The notes under the pieces are model-generated. The model saw nothing but the letters and a program-made list of their open reading frames with translations, ran no database searches and was not told the origin of the DNA. DNA of 64,000 nucleotides from Aporrectodea caliginosa. Lineage: Eukaryota; Annelida; Clitellata; Crassiclitellata; Lumbricidae. Made by a program: the position numbers and the translations under genes. The stretch lies in assembly GCA_020284085.1 (NCBI GenBank), contig JACEVL010000084.1:941059-1005058 (forward strand), written 5' to 3'. Position 1 is the first letter of the stretch, and each line of letters starts with the position of its first letter. This document shows, piece by piece, positions 45,290 through 57,929 of this stretch.

Positions 45290-45610
45290 CGCGAACTTAT
45301 TACGTGTTGTCACAGATGTCGGTAAACAGACAAAAAGAACAATTACCTGATGCCACAGTTGTCGAGGAGCAGACGGAACCATAACCTGACGCTGCAACCT
45401 TAGGTAACAGACATAGCTGAATCGCCGTACTACCCAGGCATCCTTGAATTGGGGTCCCTCCTCTAAGCGGGACGAGTCTCCAGCCGTCGTAATGCCTGTC
45501 GAAGCGTCACATGCTGTAAGCTCCAGCCTCGTCTGTCGAAGCGTCAATGCTCAAGTAAACTTCCTTCTGCAGAAATGAAGAGACGCGTCCTGAAAAGGTT
45601 ACAGGGATGA
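45290..45610 (+). other. Exon-like segment, copy B
   Basis: Homologue of 20880-21137, ending gggatgag|gtaagaagcg. It carries a roughly 25-bp insertion around 45450 relative to A. Confidence 0.35.
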
Positions 45611-45824
45611 GGTAAGAAGCGTCTGATGATATCCTTTTCCTTTCAGCACTTTACTTACCATACCTTACCTTACATCATTTGATCTTTCTTTCCTTTATGC
45701 TACATTACCTATATTCTGAATTGTCTCATTTTAGCTTATCTTATCTTACCATAATTTCGCGTTAATTAGCCTTACCTGGACATGCGTCACTTTGCCTATC
45801 TGAACTAACCTTGCCTTTTGACTG

Positions 45825-46060
45825 GATAGATGGATGGGTGAGTGCATGGACGGACGGATGGTTGGATGGATGAATGGATGGATAATTGAATAAATGGATA
45901 GATTAAAGAACCGATGGATGGATGGATGAATCGTTGGATGATTGGTTGGATGGATGAGTGAATGGATGGATGGAGGAATGGATAAATGGATGTATCAATA
46001 GATGTATAAATGAATGGATGGATCGAGAGATGGACGGACGGATTGATGGATGGTCACATG
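45825..46060. repeat. GGAT tandem repeat, copy B
   Basis: GGAT/GAAT array homologous to 21350-21615, without the three-fold 60-bp amplification. Confidence 0.9.
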
Positions 46061-46099
46061 ATCTCACATCCAATCCGATCTTATCTAATCTAATGACTT

Positions 46100-46860
46100 C
46101 TATAGCGCCATTATCCTAATGGTTAAGACATCAGTCGATGGTCGATTACCTATATGCCTGTCACCTTGCCTGCCTGCACGCCTCCCTTCCAGTCCGCCTG
46201 TCTGTCCGCCTGTCTGCCTGTCTGTGTTATTTCCCGGTTGATGACTGTTGGCTTAACTGAACAGCTGAGAATCTGATACCACTCGATGGTTCTAAACTGG
46301 ATCGTTTTGGTAAGATATTGCCCAATCACATAATTTATGATTTAAAGTTGATAGAGGCAGAGAGACTGATAAGTCTCTCTGCACTATGTTACTCTGATCA
46401 GTGATCAGTGATGATCATCTGTATCGGTAAGTGGTGCCTTTGTGCAGATTAACTAAGTGTTGTTATTGGTGGCAAAGGTGTAGCAACTAATAAGGCAATT
46501 ATTAGGAATGTTCAATAAAACTGAGATATTTAAAGTTAAACGTAAAATGTGTTCAAATTAGAGTTTTCCTTCTCTATAGTTAGTTTCCAGTTGTTACGCT
46601 GCTTTGCTATGACAGTTTCCCAGCCATGTGATATGTTCATTGAGATGCTACAATTACAGTGTTTCTTACCTTTCTTTAGTTTTAGCCTACTCACAGTTCA
46701 GCTTCACATGTTCCGTCGCATTCTGCCGAAACTTCGTCAGTTGGTGCGTGATCTGTCGTCTACGAATCCAGTCCGATAAGCAGTCAGTTCGCGTTGTGCA
46801 ACGTCGGGGAGTTTTCGTGAAGTTTTCGGCTCAGGACAAATCGAGGAAGGTAGGATATGA
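46100..46860 (+). repeat. Recurrent exon-like block, copy B2
   Basis: The acceptor ctttagttttag|cctactcac (46685) and the donor gaggaag|gtaggatatg (46850) match the B1 boundaries; the exon-like part is about 165 bp. Confidence 0.55.
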
Positions 46861-47847
46861 TCTTGTATTCTGCAGCAAGGGATGGCATGCCTGTCTGAGA
46901 CTTCGATGGAAACTGTTTTTGCTCTTCTGGCGTAGGGTTAGAATCCACGTCTCTGAAGGCTGTTCTTAATAGATATGTCTAATTATCTAATATATGAGTT
47001 ACTTCCTCAGCTGTAATAAATTTACTGACCGTAAATTGTCAGTGGGAAGATCAGACGGCGAGAGAAAGGAGTGACCCCACGAACATGTGGAGGACAGTCG
47101 GCTTTTCGTTTCGCTTGTGATGACGTTTGTAATACAGCTTGGCGTTGTAATTGTAAATGTGACTGAACATTTATATAGAGCGAAACATGAGAGACGCTCT
47201 TTACGCTAGCCTATGTGATGATAGATGTAATTAAGGCCTACACTTTTACATCTGTTAAATAGCAGAACAATTGTATTTATTGTATTTATAAATTTATAAA
47301 GCGCCTCTCACAGTGAATACCAATCAGAGGCGCTTCTAGTGCGAAAGACACCGAGCGAAGCACAGTAACACGAACAATGCACAGTAAAGTAGAAGGGTCA
47401 CCAGTGCCAATCCGATGCGCACAAGTGGAATCAACCAACGGATTCTCATCAACAATACACTAGATATATACATTATGTGTCGCTTAACATAGCGCCTTTT
47501 GAGTCTGCTACCTTACATGACTATTTAGCTCGTCTAATTGTTTAAGTCCGTTTTAAGATAATTTGAAAGTGTTTGCTGAAGAGGATCAAATGCAACAGCA
47601 CGTACAAACAGCGGAAGAGTGTTTCAAGAGGAAGATCCGAGACATGAGACACGAGACATGAGTCGGCTCAAGTTGATGGACGGAAGCGCTGCACCTGCAT
47701 GGCCTCACGAGCAGCTGAGCGCAACGATCGCTGACCTGCTTGACCTTACAATACAATACAATACAATACAACTGTAATTTAATATTGCCATCCTTACAAA
47801 GTTCAGAAGTGCACACACGACGAAGTCGCAGATACAATTATATCGCA

Positions 47848-47960
47848 GAGCAATTGTGAGTGAAGGACTTGCTCAATGTCCCTACACAGTAACTGACTCG
47901 GACGAGGCTCGAACCCATAGGCCCCACTCTCTACAGGCCGAGCGCTCTAACCAATCGGCC
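47848..47960 (-). mobile_element. Family 1 tRNA-derived SINE head, reversed (copy B)
   Basis: Counterpart of 24118-24225 with a fuller head: reversed B box (gaggctcgaaccca) and reversed A box (gagcgctctaaccaatcggc). It shows that copy A has lost part of the head. Confidence 0.7.
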
Positions 47961-48119
47961 AAATCAATCAACGTCCTTGCAACAAAATGAAACCAAACAA
48001 GGCTCCATCGCAGGAATCTTGTACTTTATTTTTTTCTGTAATGATACTGCAATCTGTCACAACGTGTAATAATATTAATCTTCGTGGGTTTCCTGTGTTT
48101 CTTTAGGTACCGTGAGGCG

Positions 48120-48270
48120 ACGGAGGCGAGCTGGGATGGTGACGAGTGAGGCGAGAAGGTACGGGTGTGACGAGATTGAGGCGAGAAGGTACGGGTGTGA
48201 CGAGATTGAGGCGAGAAGGTATGGGTGTGACGAGATTGAGGCGAGAAGGGATGGGTGTGACGAGAGAGGC
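48120..48270. repeat. 30-bp tandem repeat, copy B
   Basis: Units of gacgagattgaggcgagaag joined by a gtacgggtgt-type segment, about four copies. Confidence 0.85.
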
Positions 48271-48824
48271 TGAGGCAGATTGTGATGGGTGTGGTTGGTG
48301 CCCTATGGCTCTATCGTGTGTTTTTTTATGTATTAGGGGTTTATTTGTTGTAGTCCTGGCGGGCCGCTGGCGTGGTGTTAAAACCCGTAAGCTCATTATG
48401 GCAGGAGGGCCACTGGCGTGGCATTAAACCCCGCAAGCCCCGTATTATTACTTTTGAATTTGTTTTTTTATTTTCTTAATTTTGTATTGTCTTGTCGATG
48501 AGCCATAGGGATGAGAATGAGGATGAGAGGGAAGAGGGTAGGAGAAGAAAGGAGGGGCAGAGGGATGAGAATGAGAGACGGGGCTAGGTTAGAAGAAAGA
48601 CGGGGCATGCAGAGGGATGAGAATGAGGATGAGCGGGAATCTAGGCATGGCAGCCACAGTAGAATCCGACAGAAAATCTACTTTATGAAGATAAAGATCA
48701 CCCGAAGGTAAATCGGAAGTTTATTGTATGCAAGAGCTGATGAAATCAAATGCTAATTATTTTATTATTCTAGTCTAGTAGGTATACACTGATATGGACT
48801 TTGAGATGGACTCATACGAAATGC

Positions 48825-48848
48825 TCTGTCTCTCTGTCTCTCTGTGTG

Positions 48849-48903
<55 letters not shown>

Positions 48904-48929
48904 GTCTGTCTAAAGTCTGTCTAGCACGT

Positions 48930-48985
<56 letters not shown>

Positions 48986-49115
48986 CTGTAATTAAAGTAT
49001 TGACGTCTAGCACGTTAATCTAATAATCTAATATTATTCATTTATGCATTCTTTGTCTCTCTGTCTGTCTCTGTCCTAGTCTCTGTCTGTCTGTCTGTCT
49101 CTGTCTCTCTCTCCT
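48825..49115. repeat. TGTC/CT microsatellite, copy B
   Basis: (CTGT)n, then a long (CT)n of about 45 bases at 48933-48978, then (CTGT)n. Homologous to 25255-25520. Confidence 0.9.
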
Positions 49116-50584
49116 CTCTTTGCATACATAATATACGTGTAAACGTGGTCAATGGTCCATTTACATGTAGCAAGGCTATAGGACGGACGGTCTTTCAGTC
49201 CATTTAGTACTGTTCGGCAGAGGAGCGATGGGAGAGGGAGAAACAGGAATGAAGACAGCATTTCTCCAGAAGGCACATGTTTTTGCCAAACTAGAGCGCA
49301 GATGTTCTGCGCGTAATAGGTTAGCTTGCAACAAAGAAGAATGTGTATTTCAACTAGTTTTTACACCTTTTCAGTGTCTTCAACGAAACGAAGATGAGAA
49401 AGATCAGACAATTAAGCGCCTTCAACCAACCGAGATGCGAATGGCTCGTCGACCGACTTAATTTTCTCGGCATCGGCATATGTGGAATTTGCTTCAGCCA
49501 AACAATGGACACTTTTAATCGACCTGTCCGACCTAAAGATAAACTATAATGTGCAAACGAAAACATGGCATCATCCTCGTCATTTATTTAATTGAGGCCA
49601 TTAGCAGTTAAAATTAATGCGCAATGCATAGGCTACAGTATCAGGAGAGTGAACAGCTGACGATACGAACGATTTGTCATGTATAGTTAGGCCTAATACA
49701 AGAAGCTATATATGGAATCGTGTCGTGTGTTTTCTACCTTGTTGAATTCGTGAGCATCAGACGGTGGGGTCGTTTTAAGACCTCGGTCAGGCCACTGAGT
49801 TCCTGCTACCAGATATGGCAGTGACGGAGCTGTGAGAGATAGCCTATCTGCAACCCGCTCTTCCCCAGCGATGACGCCGCTGGTCGTCCCCGGCCAGTCT
49901 TACGCTACAATACCCTGGGTATCTATATTATATTAGTGTACCACTGTACCTATAATGTCATATGCCAGTGCCTTCTAGAAAGACACAGTTTAGCGGCAAA
50001 TTGCGTTTGGATTCGTATATGGTACAACTAAATCTGCGGAGTAGGAACAAAGTCTAGGCTACATATCCATTATAATGCTCAGCTCCACTAAACAAGGGAG
50101 GTTACCCGGCGAACTCGTGTGGTCCCTTTGCCACTAAAACAAGGGATACGACTCCAGCTAACTGGATACATGACCTTCATGCCATAAATAAGGGACGACG
50201 ACCCCATAAACCCTTATGGGAAGGGGTGCATCAGCTTCACTGATGAAAGTGAAGAAGAAAAAACAAAGAAATCAGCTCAAAGATAAAGAAAACAGGAGAA
50301 AATCAAGAAGAAATACGCGAAACAGACCAAAAACATTAATAAACATTTAAAAAATCTAAAGACAAATTGTGGACATTGAACACCTTTTTAAGAACTTTTA
50401 CCAAAGGGCACTTGCTCAGTTTAACCAAGGAGCAGAGGGAGTAAACGCATCTCCGCTGAGCGAGCACCGGAAGATCCTAACCCACCCTCCCAACAGAGGT
50501 TTATGGTTGGATATACCAGCCGAGAGCGCACCCGTTTTGAACCAAATAGGCTTAATCTTTCTGGACTAACTAAGAATCGGGAAC

Positions 50585-50920
50585 AATTCATTCATTCATT
50601 CAGAGCACTTCTATAGCGCCACTCCAAGATACCTACTCACTACTCAGAGGCGCTCCCAGCCAACGCCGGAGATAAAGAACAGTTTTAAATAATAATATTG
50701 CAGGCATGCATGTGTCCTCACGCATATACTGAGATATGCGGTCGGTCTTACTGAATCCGCCGATGAGTCGAGCCGGAGCCCGGTGAACCCGCTCCAACCT
50801 TTCGATTCGAACCCGCGGGAGACCAGCGAAGATGGAGGCGCAATAGTCAAGGCGGCTCAGCACAAACGCTTGAACGAGGGAAACCGATGATTTAAAAGTC
50901 AGAGAGCGAGCAATGACCTT
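50585..50920 (-). mobile_element. LINE (CR1/Jockey-like) 3' end
   Basis: The minus-strand frame contains SLVQAFVLSRLDYCASIFAG followed by an RIERLERVHRAPARLIGG segment: the end of the RT region and following thumb of a non-LTR ORF2. The 3' end is the shared tatagcgccactc motif and a (GAAT)n tail at 50588-50603. It is cut at 50921 by a MITE. Confidence 0.75.
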
Positions 50921-50921
50921 G

Positions 50922-51657
50922 GGGCCGTCCATAAATGACGTCACGCACCTGGGGGAGGGGATCGGAAATTTGTGACGATGTGTGACATGAGGGTGGGGTC
51001 TTAGAAGTGTGACGTCACATCAGGTCTATGCTGTTAAATTTAACAATTAACAACAATTTAATTTTTTTAAACAGAACTAATTTTGAGTACTGAATTTTCA
51101 TTATTTTAATGTATACAGGCACCATTGTTAATATTTTTAATCCCTCTTTGTTCTATGAAGGAGATTTTTGCTTTGCCATGGGAGAATGGAGATGCATAAA
51201 TTCTGTGAATTTTTGATAAATTGTTTATATCAAACATTTTAATTCTAATGATTCTGCCAGAGCTTTTCATTCTGTGGAATGAATATGTTAGTGTGATAAT
51301 TCTACTCTTTCCATTTTGCTTTGTTCTACTACAAAATATTCTGAACATCTATAGTAATTGGTTAGACGATGAATATTCAGGTTAATTTTAAGCTAATATC
51401 AGCTTTCCAATGACTCCTTTTTAATACCTGACTTTCTCCTTTAATACAACATCAGAGTGTTAAATACTTATTACATGTAAGCTACAATGACAATAAATGT
51501 GATTTGAAACATGTTTAATTATCAAATGGAAATTGTGTTTTGGGGTCAGAGCTTTGTGACGTCATTTTTCAGGGGTGTTACTTTTTTTGACGACGTGTGA
51601 CGAGGGGTGGGGTTAAAAATCGGCCAAAATCGCGTGACGTCATTTATGGACGGTCCC
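50922..51657. mobile_element. TIR MITE (GGGCCGTCCATAAATGACGTCAC)
   Basis: Perfect or near-perfect inverted termini: gggccgtccataaatgacgt at left and acgtcatttatggacggtccc at right, extending inward into GTGACG-rich arms. About 736 bp, AT-rich centre, no transposase. The target duplication is unclear. Confidence 0.8.
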
Positions 51658-52091
51658 GTGAGCTACCGCGATTCGTGGTCGTTGGATAAGGTTAGTAGGC
51701 CTACATTTAGACCTGGGAGTCGACCCCAATAAGTCGACCCAAGTCGAGTCGTTTCTGCTTGGCGCAACTGACCCACAAGTCGAATTTGCACAGAAAAGTG
51801 ACCTCAAGTTGTTTTCTACACAAGTCGACTTAAACCGACTTGGGATACAAACAAATCTAAATTTATCTCGCCACACTAATGATCATGAGGCCACGATGGC
51901 GTTTAATTAAGCAGTTGTACTTGTATAGTGTTTTTGTGTGAACAAGCGTTTTTAAGACCTATTGTGTGTTAGGGTTGTGTCATGACAATACACCTGTATA
52001 TATGTATAAACATGATCTAGTTGAGCGGGCGGTCAGCGCCGTTTGTCTTACGTAAACATTGACTGAATATATATATATCTTGTACTGAGCA

Positions 52092-52474
52092 CAGGGTTGT
52101 TAAAGGCTTGGTTTTTTGGTTTTTTTTTTTGTTTTAAAAAACAAAAACAAAAATCTGCAAATTTTGGGTTTTTACTTTTTGGTTTTACAAATTTCAAAAT
52201 TATAAATGCCAAAAATGTCGTCTCTTCAAGTCTCTTGGCAATTGTTGTATGGTCTTTGTTAACTTCGTTTTGTGACATTCTACGGTTCTACTGTTCTAGT
52301 TAATTTCATTTATATGCATCTGATTAATTTGAACGGTATTATGCCATTTTATGAGTTTTATGATCCGAAATAGGAAAATCTCAAAACCAAAAAACCAAAA
52401 CAAAAAACCAAAAAAACCAAAAAACCAAAAAACCAACTTTTCATTTTGAAAAAGTTTGGTTTTTTGCACCTCTG
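52092..52474. mobile_element. hAT-type MITE nested in the 2.2-kb hAT element
   Basis: It begins cagggttgtt and ends gcacctctg, with the 8-bp duplication actgagca at 52084-52091 and 52475-52482. The arms are runs of GGTTTTTT at left and AACCAAAAAACC at right, so the element can fold. Non-coding. Confidence 0.75.
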
Positions 52475-52974
52475 ACTGAGCACGTGCTAATAGCGCGGGA
52501 AAGGTTAGAAATCGCTGATTACAGTCGATTTGCATGAATAATGCAGTTGTCTTAATACAGTTAGAGCTGTATTTTGAGAGTGAAGTGTTAAGAAATATAG
52601 TTGATTTATGTTGACGATATACACTGAATTGAAGTGTTGAAGATAAAAGTTGATTTTCATCTCATTTGAAAGAGTAAGAAGAAATATTCAAAAATGCAGA
52701 ACGGTACTGCGATATTATTTTGTATTATCGACGCCGGTTGCGGCGGTTGGGCTAAGCAGTTACTTAGGCCTACTTATTTTTATCGGTGTCGATTTATCTA
52801 TAATCATGAATTATTATATGTTAAAGCGTCACACCCGTACGTTTAATAAAACTGGTGAATCGAAATGTTAATATAGGCCTAAATGTTAGCACGTCTGCCT
52901 TATCAAGAGCTGAACGCGCGCAAACCAGTTAACTTTTAGTCGTCAGTGAATTCGACCCAAAGAAATCTGGATCT

Positions 52975-53373
52975 CATTCATTCATTCATTCATTCAGAGC
53001 ATTTATATAGCGCCCCTTCAAGAAACTACTCAGGAGCGCTCCCGGCCCAGCCACGACTAAAGAAAAAAGACTTGAGGGACTTGTAGAACCCTGTCAGATG
53101 GCTTACAAGTAAAAAACGGAGCTTAAGTGGTAGGTCATTCCAAATGGAAGGGCCAACAACCGAGAAAGCACGGCGCTGCCTAATAGCCAAGCGAGTCCGT
53201 GGAACAAGGAACTCACCCCTCGTCGCAGAGCGAAGCACCCGACGCGCTGGAACATCAGACACTGGGCGGCAAAGATCACGCAAGTAAGATGGAGCGCAGC
53301 CAAGAACACAACGAGAAACAAGACAAAACATACTAATCAATCGATCGCTTGGCGCTACTTTGGTGCACTTCAT
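52975..53373 (-). mobile_element. LINE (CR1/Jockey-like) 3' end
   Basis: The minus-strand frame, open for 115 codons, has LRDLCRPVSDVPARRVLRSA and RRAFSVVGPSIWNDLPLKLR, a typical ORF2 C-terminus. Its 3' end (gaaggggcgctatataaatg then (GAAT)n) matches SINE tails in this window. Inserted in the 2.2-kb hAT element. Confidence 0.8.
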
Positions 53374-54395
53374 TAGTCGTTTGCAGATGGAAAAGCTGTT
53401 GTATTAGACAATGATCGACTTTATTGTCGGTGAGTGTTAGTACTGTGGGATGATACGCATGCATTGCTATTTAAATGACGTTAGTGGCCAAATAATTACG
53501 ACAACAGAATTAAACTGTCATTATAACACACCATTCAGTGCAACCAGTCCGCGGTCCGCTGCAGATTCTTCTGTTAACCCATTAAAGCATTACAAAATTG
53601 TTCAAGAACAATCACAAACAGCTTAAAATAGGCGTAATAAGCAATTTTATTCATCAGGCGTTGAGATCTCATTACTCATTAGTATAAGAAATTAATGCTT
53701 GCCAGGCAAATTGGCATGACATTTTTGTATTATTAGCCGTACGTAATCGTTATTACCATGTCAGAAGTCGACTTTAAGTCGGAAGTTGGTTGTTTTTCTG
53801 CCAAGTCGGGTCAAGTCGTTTTGACTCCAAGTTGTCGACTTCAAGTCGACCTCAAGTCACTTTAGGGTCAAGTGGGGTCAGTTTGGCTGACCAAAGTGAC
53901 TCCCAGGTCTACCTACATTTATTTCACATAGACCTCACTGATTCGTGGTCGTAGGATGAGGTAAGTACTATAGGCCCCCTATAGGCTTAGGCCTATAATT
54001 ATTTCACGTAGGCTTATTAAATATCTTGTAACATACAATCGAATCGTTTATTTTTGCTGTAAGTCATCATAGTTCATTTTTGAAAATTTAAATTCCCATC
54101 CAGCAGTTTCTGCAACGCATTACGATTGGTAGGCTGCGATCACTTTGGCGATTCTGTTCAGCACATATTAAAAAATATATGGATATGCAGTTAAACGTGG
54201 CATCGTAAATAGCTAGTCGATACAAAATAGTCATTTCTCTAAAATAAGACAGCAGAATCTGTTGACTTAATCTTACAAGTTACTTTTCATGCACAATTAT
54301 AGTGGTGATCATTTGTCCTACTAATATTGATGTCTGGTAAAAGCATAGGCCTATGCCGCTGTGCTTTAATTAGGATGATAATTTGCTTATATTAG

Positions 54396-54842
54396 GGGTC
54401 GTCCATTAATTATGTCAACAAATGTTAGGCAGTTTTTGACCCCTCCCTCCCCTTGTCAACAACTGTCAAATATTGACGAACCCCCTAAAAAATTATGTCA
54501 ACAATCCCAGACCCCCTTACAAAAAACACAATGGCTCAATACATGTAGGCCTAGAATCATTTTTTTATATTTTTACACTAAGAAATGCAATCTCGAATTT
54601 CAAAATATATGAGTTTAGTTTATTACCAGCTTTTTAGTAGTAGGCCTATTAAACATTAAGCACTTTATACATTTTTAGCATTACTTAATGTTTTCCCTAC
54701 CATTTTGAAGGTTCTGTGTTGATTCATTGGAAAAAAATTTGTTCGCGTCAAATTGTATCGAAACCCCCTCCTCTTGTCAACAACTGTCAAACTTTTCCAA
54801 ATCCCCACCCCCTATTTTGTTGACATAATTAATGGACGACCC
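54396..54842. mobile_element. TIR MITE (GGGTCGTCCATTAATTATGTCAACA)
   Basis: The inverted termini gggtcgtccattaattatgt and acataattaatggacgaccc bound a 447-bp non-coding element with internal TTGTCAACAACTGTCAAA repeats near both ends. The terminal GGGYCGTCCAT is shared with the MITE at 50922. Target duplication uncertain. Confidence 0.8.
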
Positions 54843-55323
54843 ATAACAGTTGCTGTAGCCGAGTTAGACTTTGGGCTTTAAGGTGGAAATGGAAGTACTG
54901 CGAAAGAGCGATTTGGGATTTTAGAAAATGCACAACCGGTTTACACCGGCATGGTCGACGTTTGGCGAGTTTAATTGTTCAACAATAAATGGTTATTAAA
55001 TGCATGGTTAGGCCTATGCTTGTCATCATTTTGGTCAGAAAGGGGGTCAGTAGTCCTTTAATTGGTTCCTAAACCTTTTCTTTCAATGGAGTTCGCAACG
55101 TGAGAACTGCTGTTGGGATTTCGTCTTCCTGCTTGCTATAGGAGTTAACTGAATTACAACCCAGACCTACACAACAGGCACGGAGCTCAATTTTGCTGAC
55201 AGTCGTATAGTCCTAGGCCTATAGACCTTTAGACTATCTTCAGCCGCAAACAGACACCGTAGCTGCAAAGCGCTCGTAACTAGTGTCAAAACAAACGCAA
55301 CGATAGGCCTAACATTGGATGTT

Positions 55324-55341
55324 ATAATAATAATAATAATA

Positions 55342-55427
<86 letters not shown>

Positions 55428-55550
55428 GCTAATAATAATAATAATCTCAATGACGATACAACGTTTTATAACTTTCGCCGGTCAAGAATAATAATAATAA
55501 TAATAATGTTGAAGTCCCTGAGGGATCCTGTATACCTCGGGGCATAAAAA

Positions 55551-55624
<74 letters not shown>

Positions 55625-55660
55625 CAAAAACAGCCACAATAATAATAATATTACAACAAT
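55324..55660. repeat. (AAT)n microsatellites, two blocks
   Basis: AAT arrays at 55324-55445 and 55548-55655, separated by a unique segment (gttgaagtccctgaggga). Confidence 0.95.
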
Positions 55661-55965
55661 ACGATTTGTATAGCGCCATAAATCGACCGAGATCGAAAAT
55701 TAGAGACGTTTTACATGAGTACATAAATCAACGAGAGTTGTAAATGAAATTGTAAACAGTTCTTGATCCGTGAATGCATCCAGAGATGAATGCGCTTATT
55801 TGTCTCGACGAACCAAGAGCCACAATAAGCGCAAGTAGCGTCAGACAGGCCTACAGATCGATCGTAGATCAAAGGAACCTTCGCAGCAAAAAGCAGCTTT
55901 TCAGAATTAGCATCATATCCACGCCTGCTGTCGTCACAGGCCTTGATGGTAGGCCAAATTTATTG

Positions 55966-56040
55966 TAATCGTAATCTCCAAACTTCTAAAGCGCCACTCG
56001 AAAGCCAAGCGCAGGGCACCAGCTTACTGATGAGCGCTGT
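55966..56040 (-). mobile_element. SINE family 3 copy, reversed
   Basis: The segments aacttctaaagcgccactcg and gccaagcgcagggcaccagc are the reverse of the 61270-61340 sequence, preceded by reversed (ATTACG)-type tail sequence. Confidence 0.6.
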
Positions 56041-57929
56041 CTATCAACGCTGATTGCAGTCAACATCAGTGTTCTTGCTGTTGGCTGGTACGAAAACAGT
56101 CGATTAGCTGGACAATCGTAATTAGGCTCAGCCTTAATTCGTTACTGGTTAAATTGCTCAAACAGAAGATTTCTAGATCTTTCGCAGGACGTCGAGGAAT
56201 CAAAGCGCAGAGGTAGAAGGCGCTTCTGAAATCAATGACCTCTTTAAGTAGTTGCACTTGAATGCAATATTATCTCTTCCTACATCTCGTCTGATCCTAC
56301 TCTTCTTCTCCTTCGTAACATCTGCGCTTGATCTGTCTGCACATCTTCAGTCGTTCGATCGAGACTGGCGGCAGTTGATCGAGGAGGATCTATCCATCGT
56401 AAATCAGTCTGGCGCAGTCAGTCAGCCGACCGACCGACCGACCGACTTGAGCCAGTCTTTAAAGCAGATGGGAAATTTATCAGTCTATCAGTCATTAAAG
56501 CGCTGGGTAAATCAGCGAACGGTCTCTGTAAAGACGAAGGCAGGCATGCGGTCTGCGGATTAATCTCCCGGCCAGTGTCTGTATGTCGATCTTACTACTA
56601 GTCTATCATAACACCAGACATCCCATGTGTTTAGAACGTTTGTGAACGGATCTAAATACATGATGATTTGTGACAGATCTAGGACCTAATGTGGTTCTTA
56701 GCGTCCGGTTATCTTTGACGATATTCAGTACTTCTTTTAAGAATGAGAGAGTGTCATCCAAATGACTAACTCTCTAATAGATCGCGTTATACACCGTATA
56801 CAATCTGAAGTTCGATGCAAAGCTTGAAAGCCAACAGACAGGCACACGGCTTGTAGGCTATACCGCGTCACCAGACGTATTTGCCGAAGTTGGAACCATT
56901 TAAGTTGTGTTGGTGAATGTAAGGAAATTTGAACTTAATATCATCTGCCTGACAGCAGCTTAGACTGCTGTTGCCCGCTCCTAAAAAGCCCACTGAGTAT
57001 CATCATAATTATCCTAGTCGTCATCATCATCTTCGGCGATACACTCGTCGATGCGTCATCTGCCGTCTACATTTTGTTTTCAAGCTGTAGGCTCTGAATA
57101 GCCGGAAGTTTATGGAGTTCTGTCGTTCACGGCTTCTGCTCAGGACGTCCGATCGGTTTGTATCCAATCTACTGGATTGACGGATATCAACGTTGGATTG
57201 GTTATAAGCGAGGTTCTTCTTGGGCTCGCAGAGTGCATCGGAAGTCTCCTTTGTTGTATGGTCTGCGACGTAGGGACGTGATTGTTGTTGGCCTCGCTGG
57301 TGAAGCACTGACCATGTCTGTCATACAGCGAATGTTAGGGCCACTCCTCTGTAGGTATCAATGTTTGAAAATCCAGCTTAGTCTTCACCTGGACAATAAT
57401 AGTAACATTCAAGGTCTAAGGCTCAAGGAAAGACATGCATTGTGTTTGCAACCATTCAACAGCGGCTGTTATTAGTGTTCAGGTAATTGGTTGGTGATTG
57501 CATTTCATAACACTACATTAGGAAATGTAATGCGCTGCAGTCGGGCAGCTACTCATGATGTGTTCTTTGGATATGGTAGTCGAGTACATCGAACAGAGTG
57601 CCTTGTGTTCTTTCCAATTTCAAGGCAATAGCAACATCCCTATTCTGTTGTTTGAAGTCACTCAGCCATAGGCTTCTCATCGTTATACTTCGGAGCCTCC
57701 ATTGTCTGTATTTGAGTCTAATTTAAGCCGATTACTTCGTTCATAACCAGACGTGACTAGTTATAGGTTAGTTCGATCCTCCTGTGTTTTCGTCTTTAGG
57801 TTTTTTAAGTTCAACTCCTTAAACCATCCAACCACAGACCTATAAACACTTATGGCCTATATAGATTGTAGAATGCTGCACTGAATATAATTATAGATCG
57901 TCGCCATTATTTTACTATATATACTCAGA
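56041..57929. other. No gene confidently recognised
   Basis: It contains a short GACC array (56430-56450) and ORFs of 103 aa (56252-56563, with a hydrophobic start SRLILLFFSFVTS) and 105 aa (57158-57475). Neither has a recognised domain. It is downstream of the minus-strand membrane-protein gene, so part may be its 3' UTR. Confidence 0.35.

Larger units (their letters stand above)
37728..50520 (+). repeat. Segmental duplication copy B
   Basis: Direct paralogue of 12340-26900. Relative to A it lacks the 52-bp minisatellite. It gains a duplicated GTAACGTTAGTATGG region (40480-41650), a five-unit 60-bp array, a five-unit 29-bp array, and a gag remnant at a different place. At 17715 copy A reads straight through the point where B has 43050-43876 inserted. 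Confidence 0.85.
51708..53911. mobile_element. hAT element, 2.2 kb, non-autonomous or gutted
   Basis: It is flanked by the exact 8-bp repeat cctacatt (51700-51707 and 53912-53919) with perfect termini tagacctgggagtc and gactcccaggtcta. Both subterminal regions are rich in AAGTCGAC/GTCGACTT words. I see no transposase frame; the interior holds a nested hAT MITE (52092-52474) and a LINE end (52975-53373). Confidence 0.85.

Noticed and set aside
56252..56563. 103-codon ORF with a hydrophobic, signal-like start
   Set aside because: No domain, no splice or promoter context, and the Gln/Thr/Asp part overlaps a GACC array. Insufficient support.
57158..57475. 105-codon ORF with many Arg and aromatic residues
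   Set aside because: No recognisable motif and a comparable ORF on the opposite strand. It may be chance or an old transposon piece.
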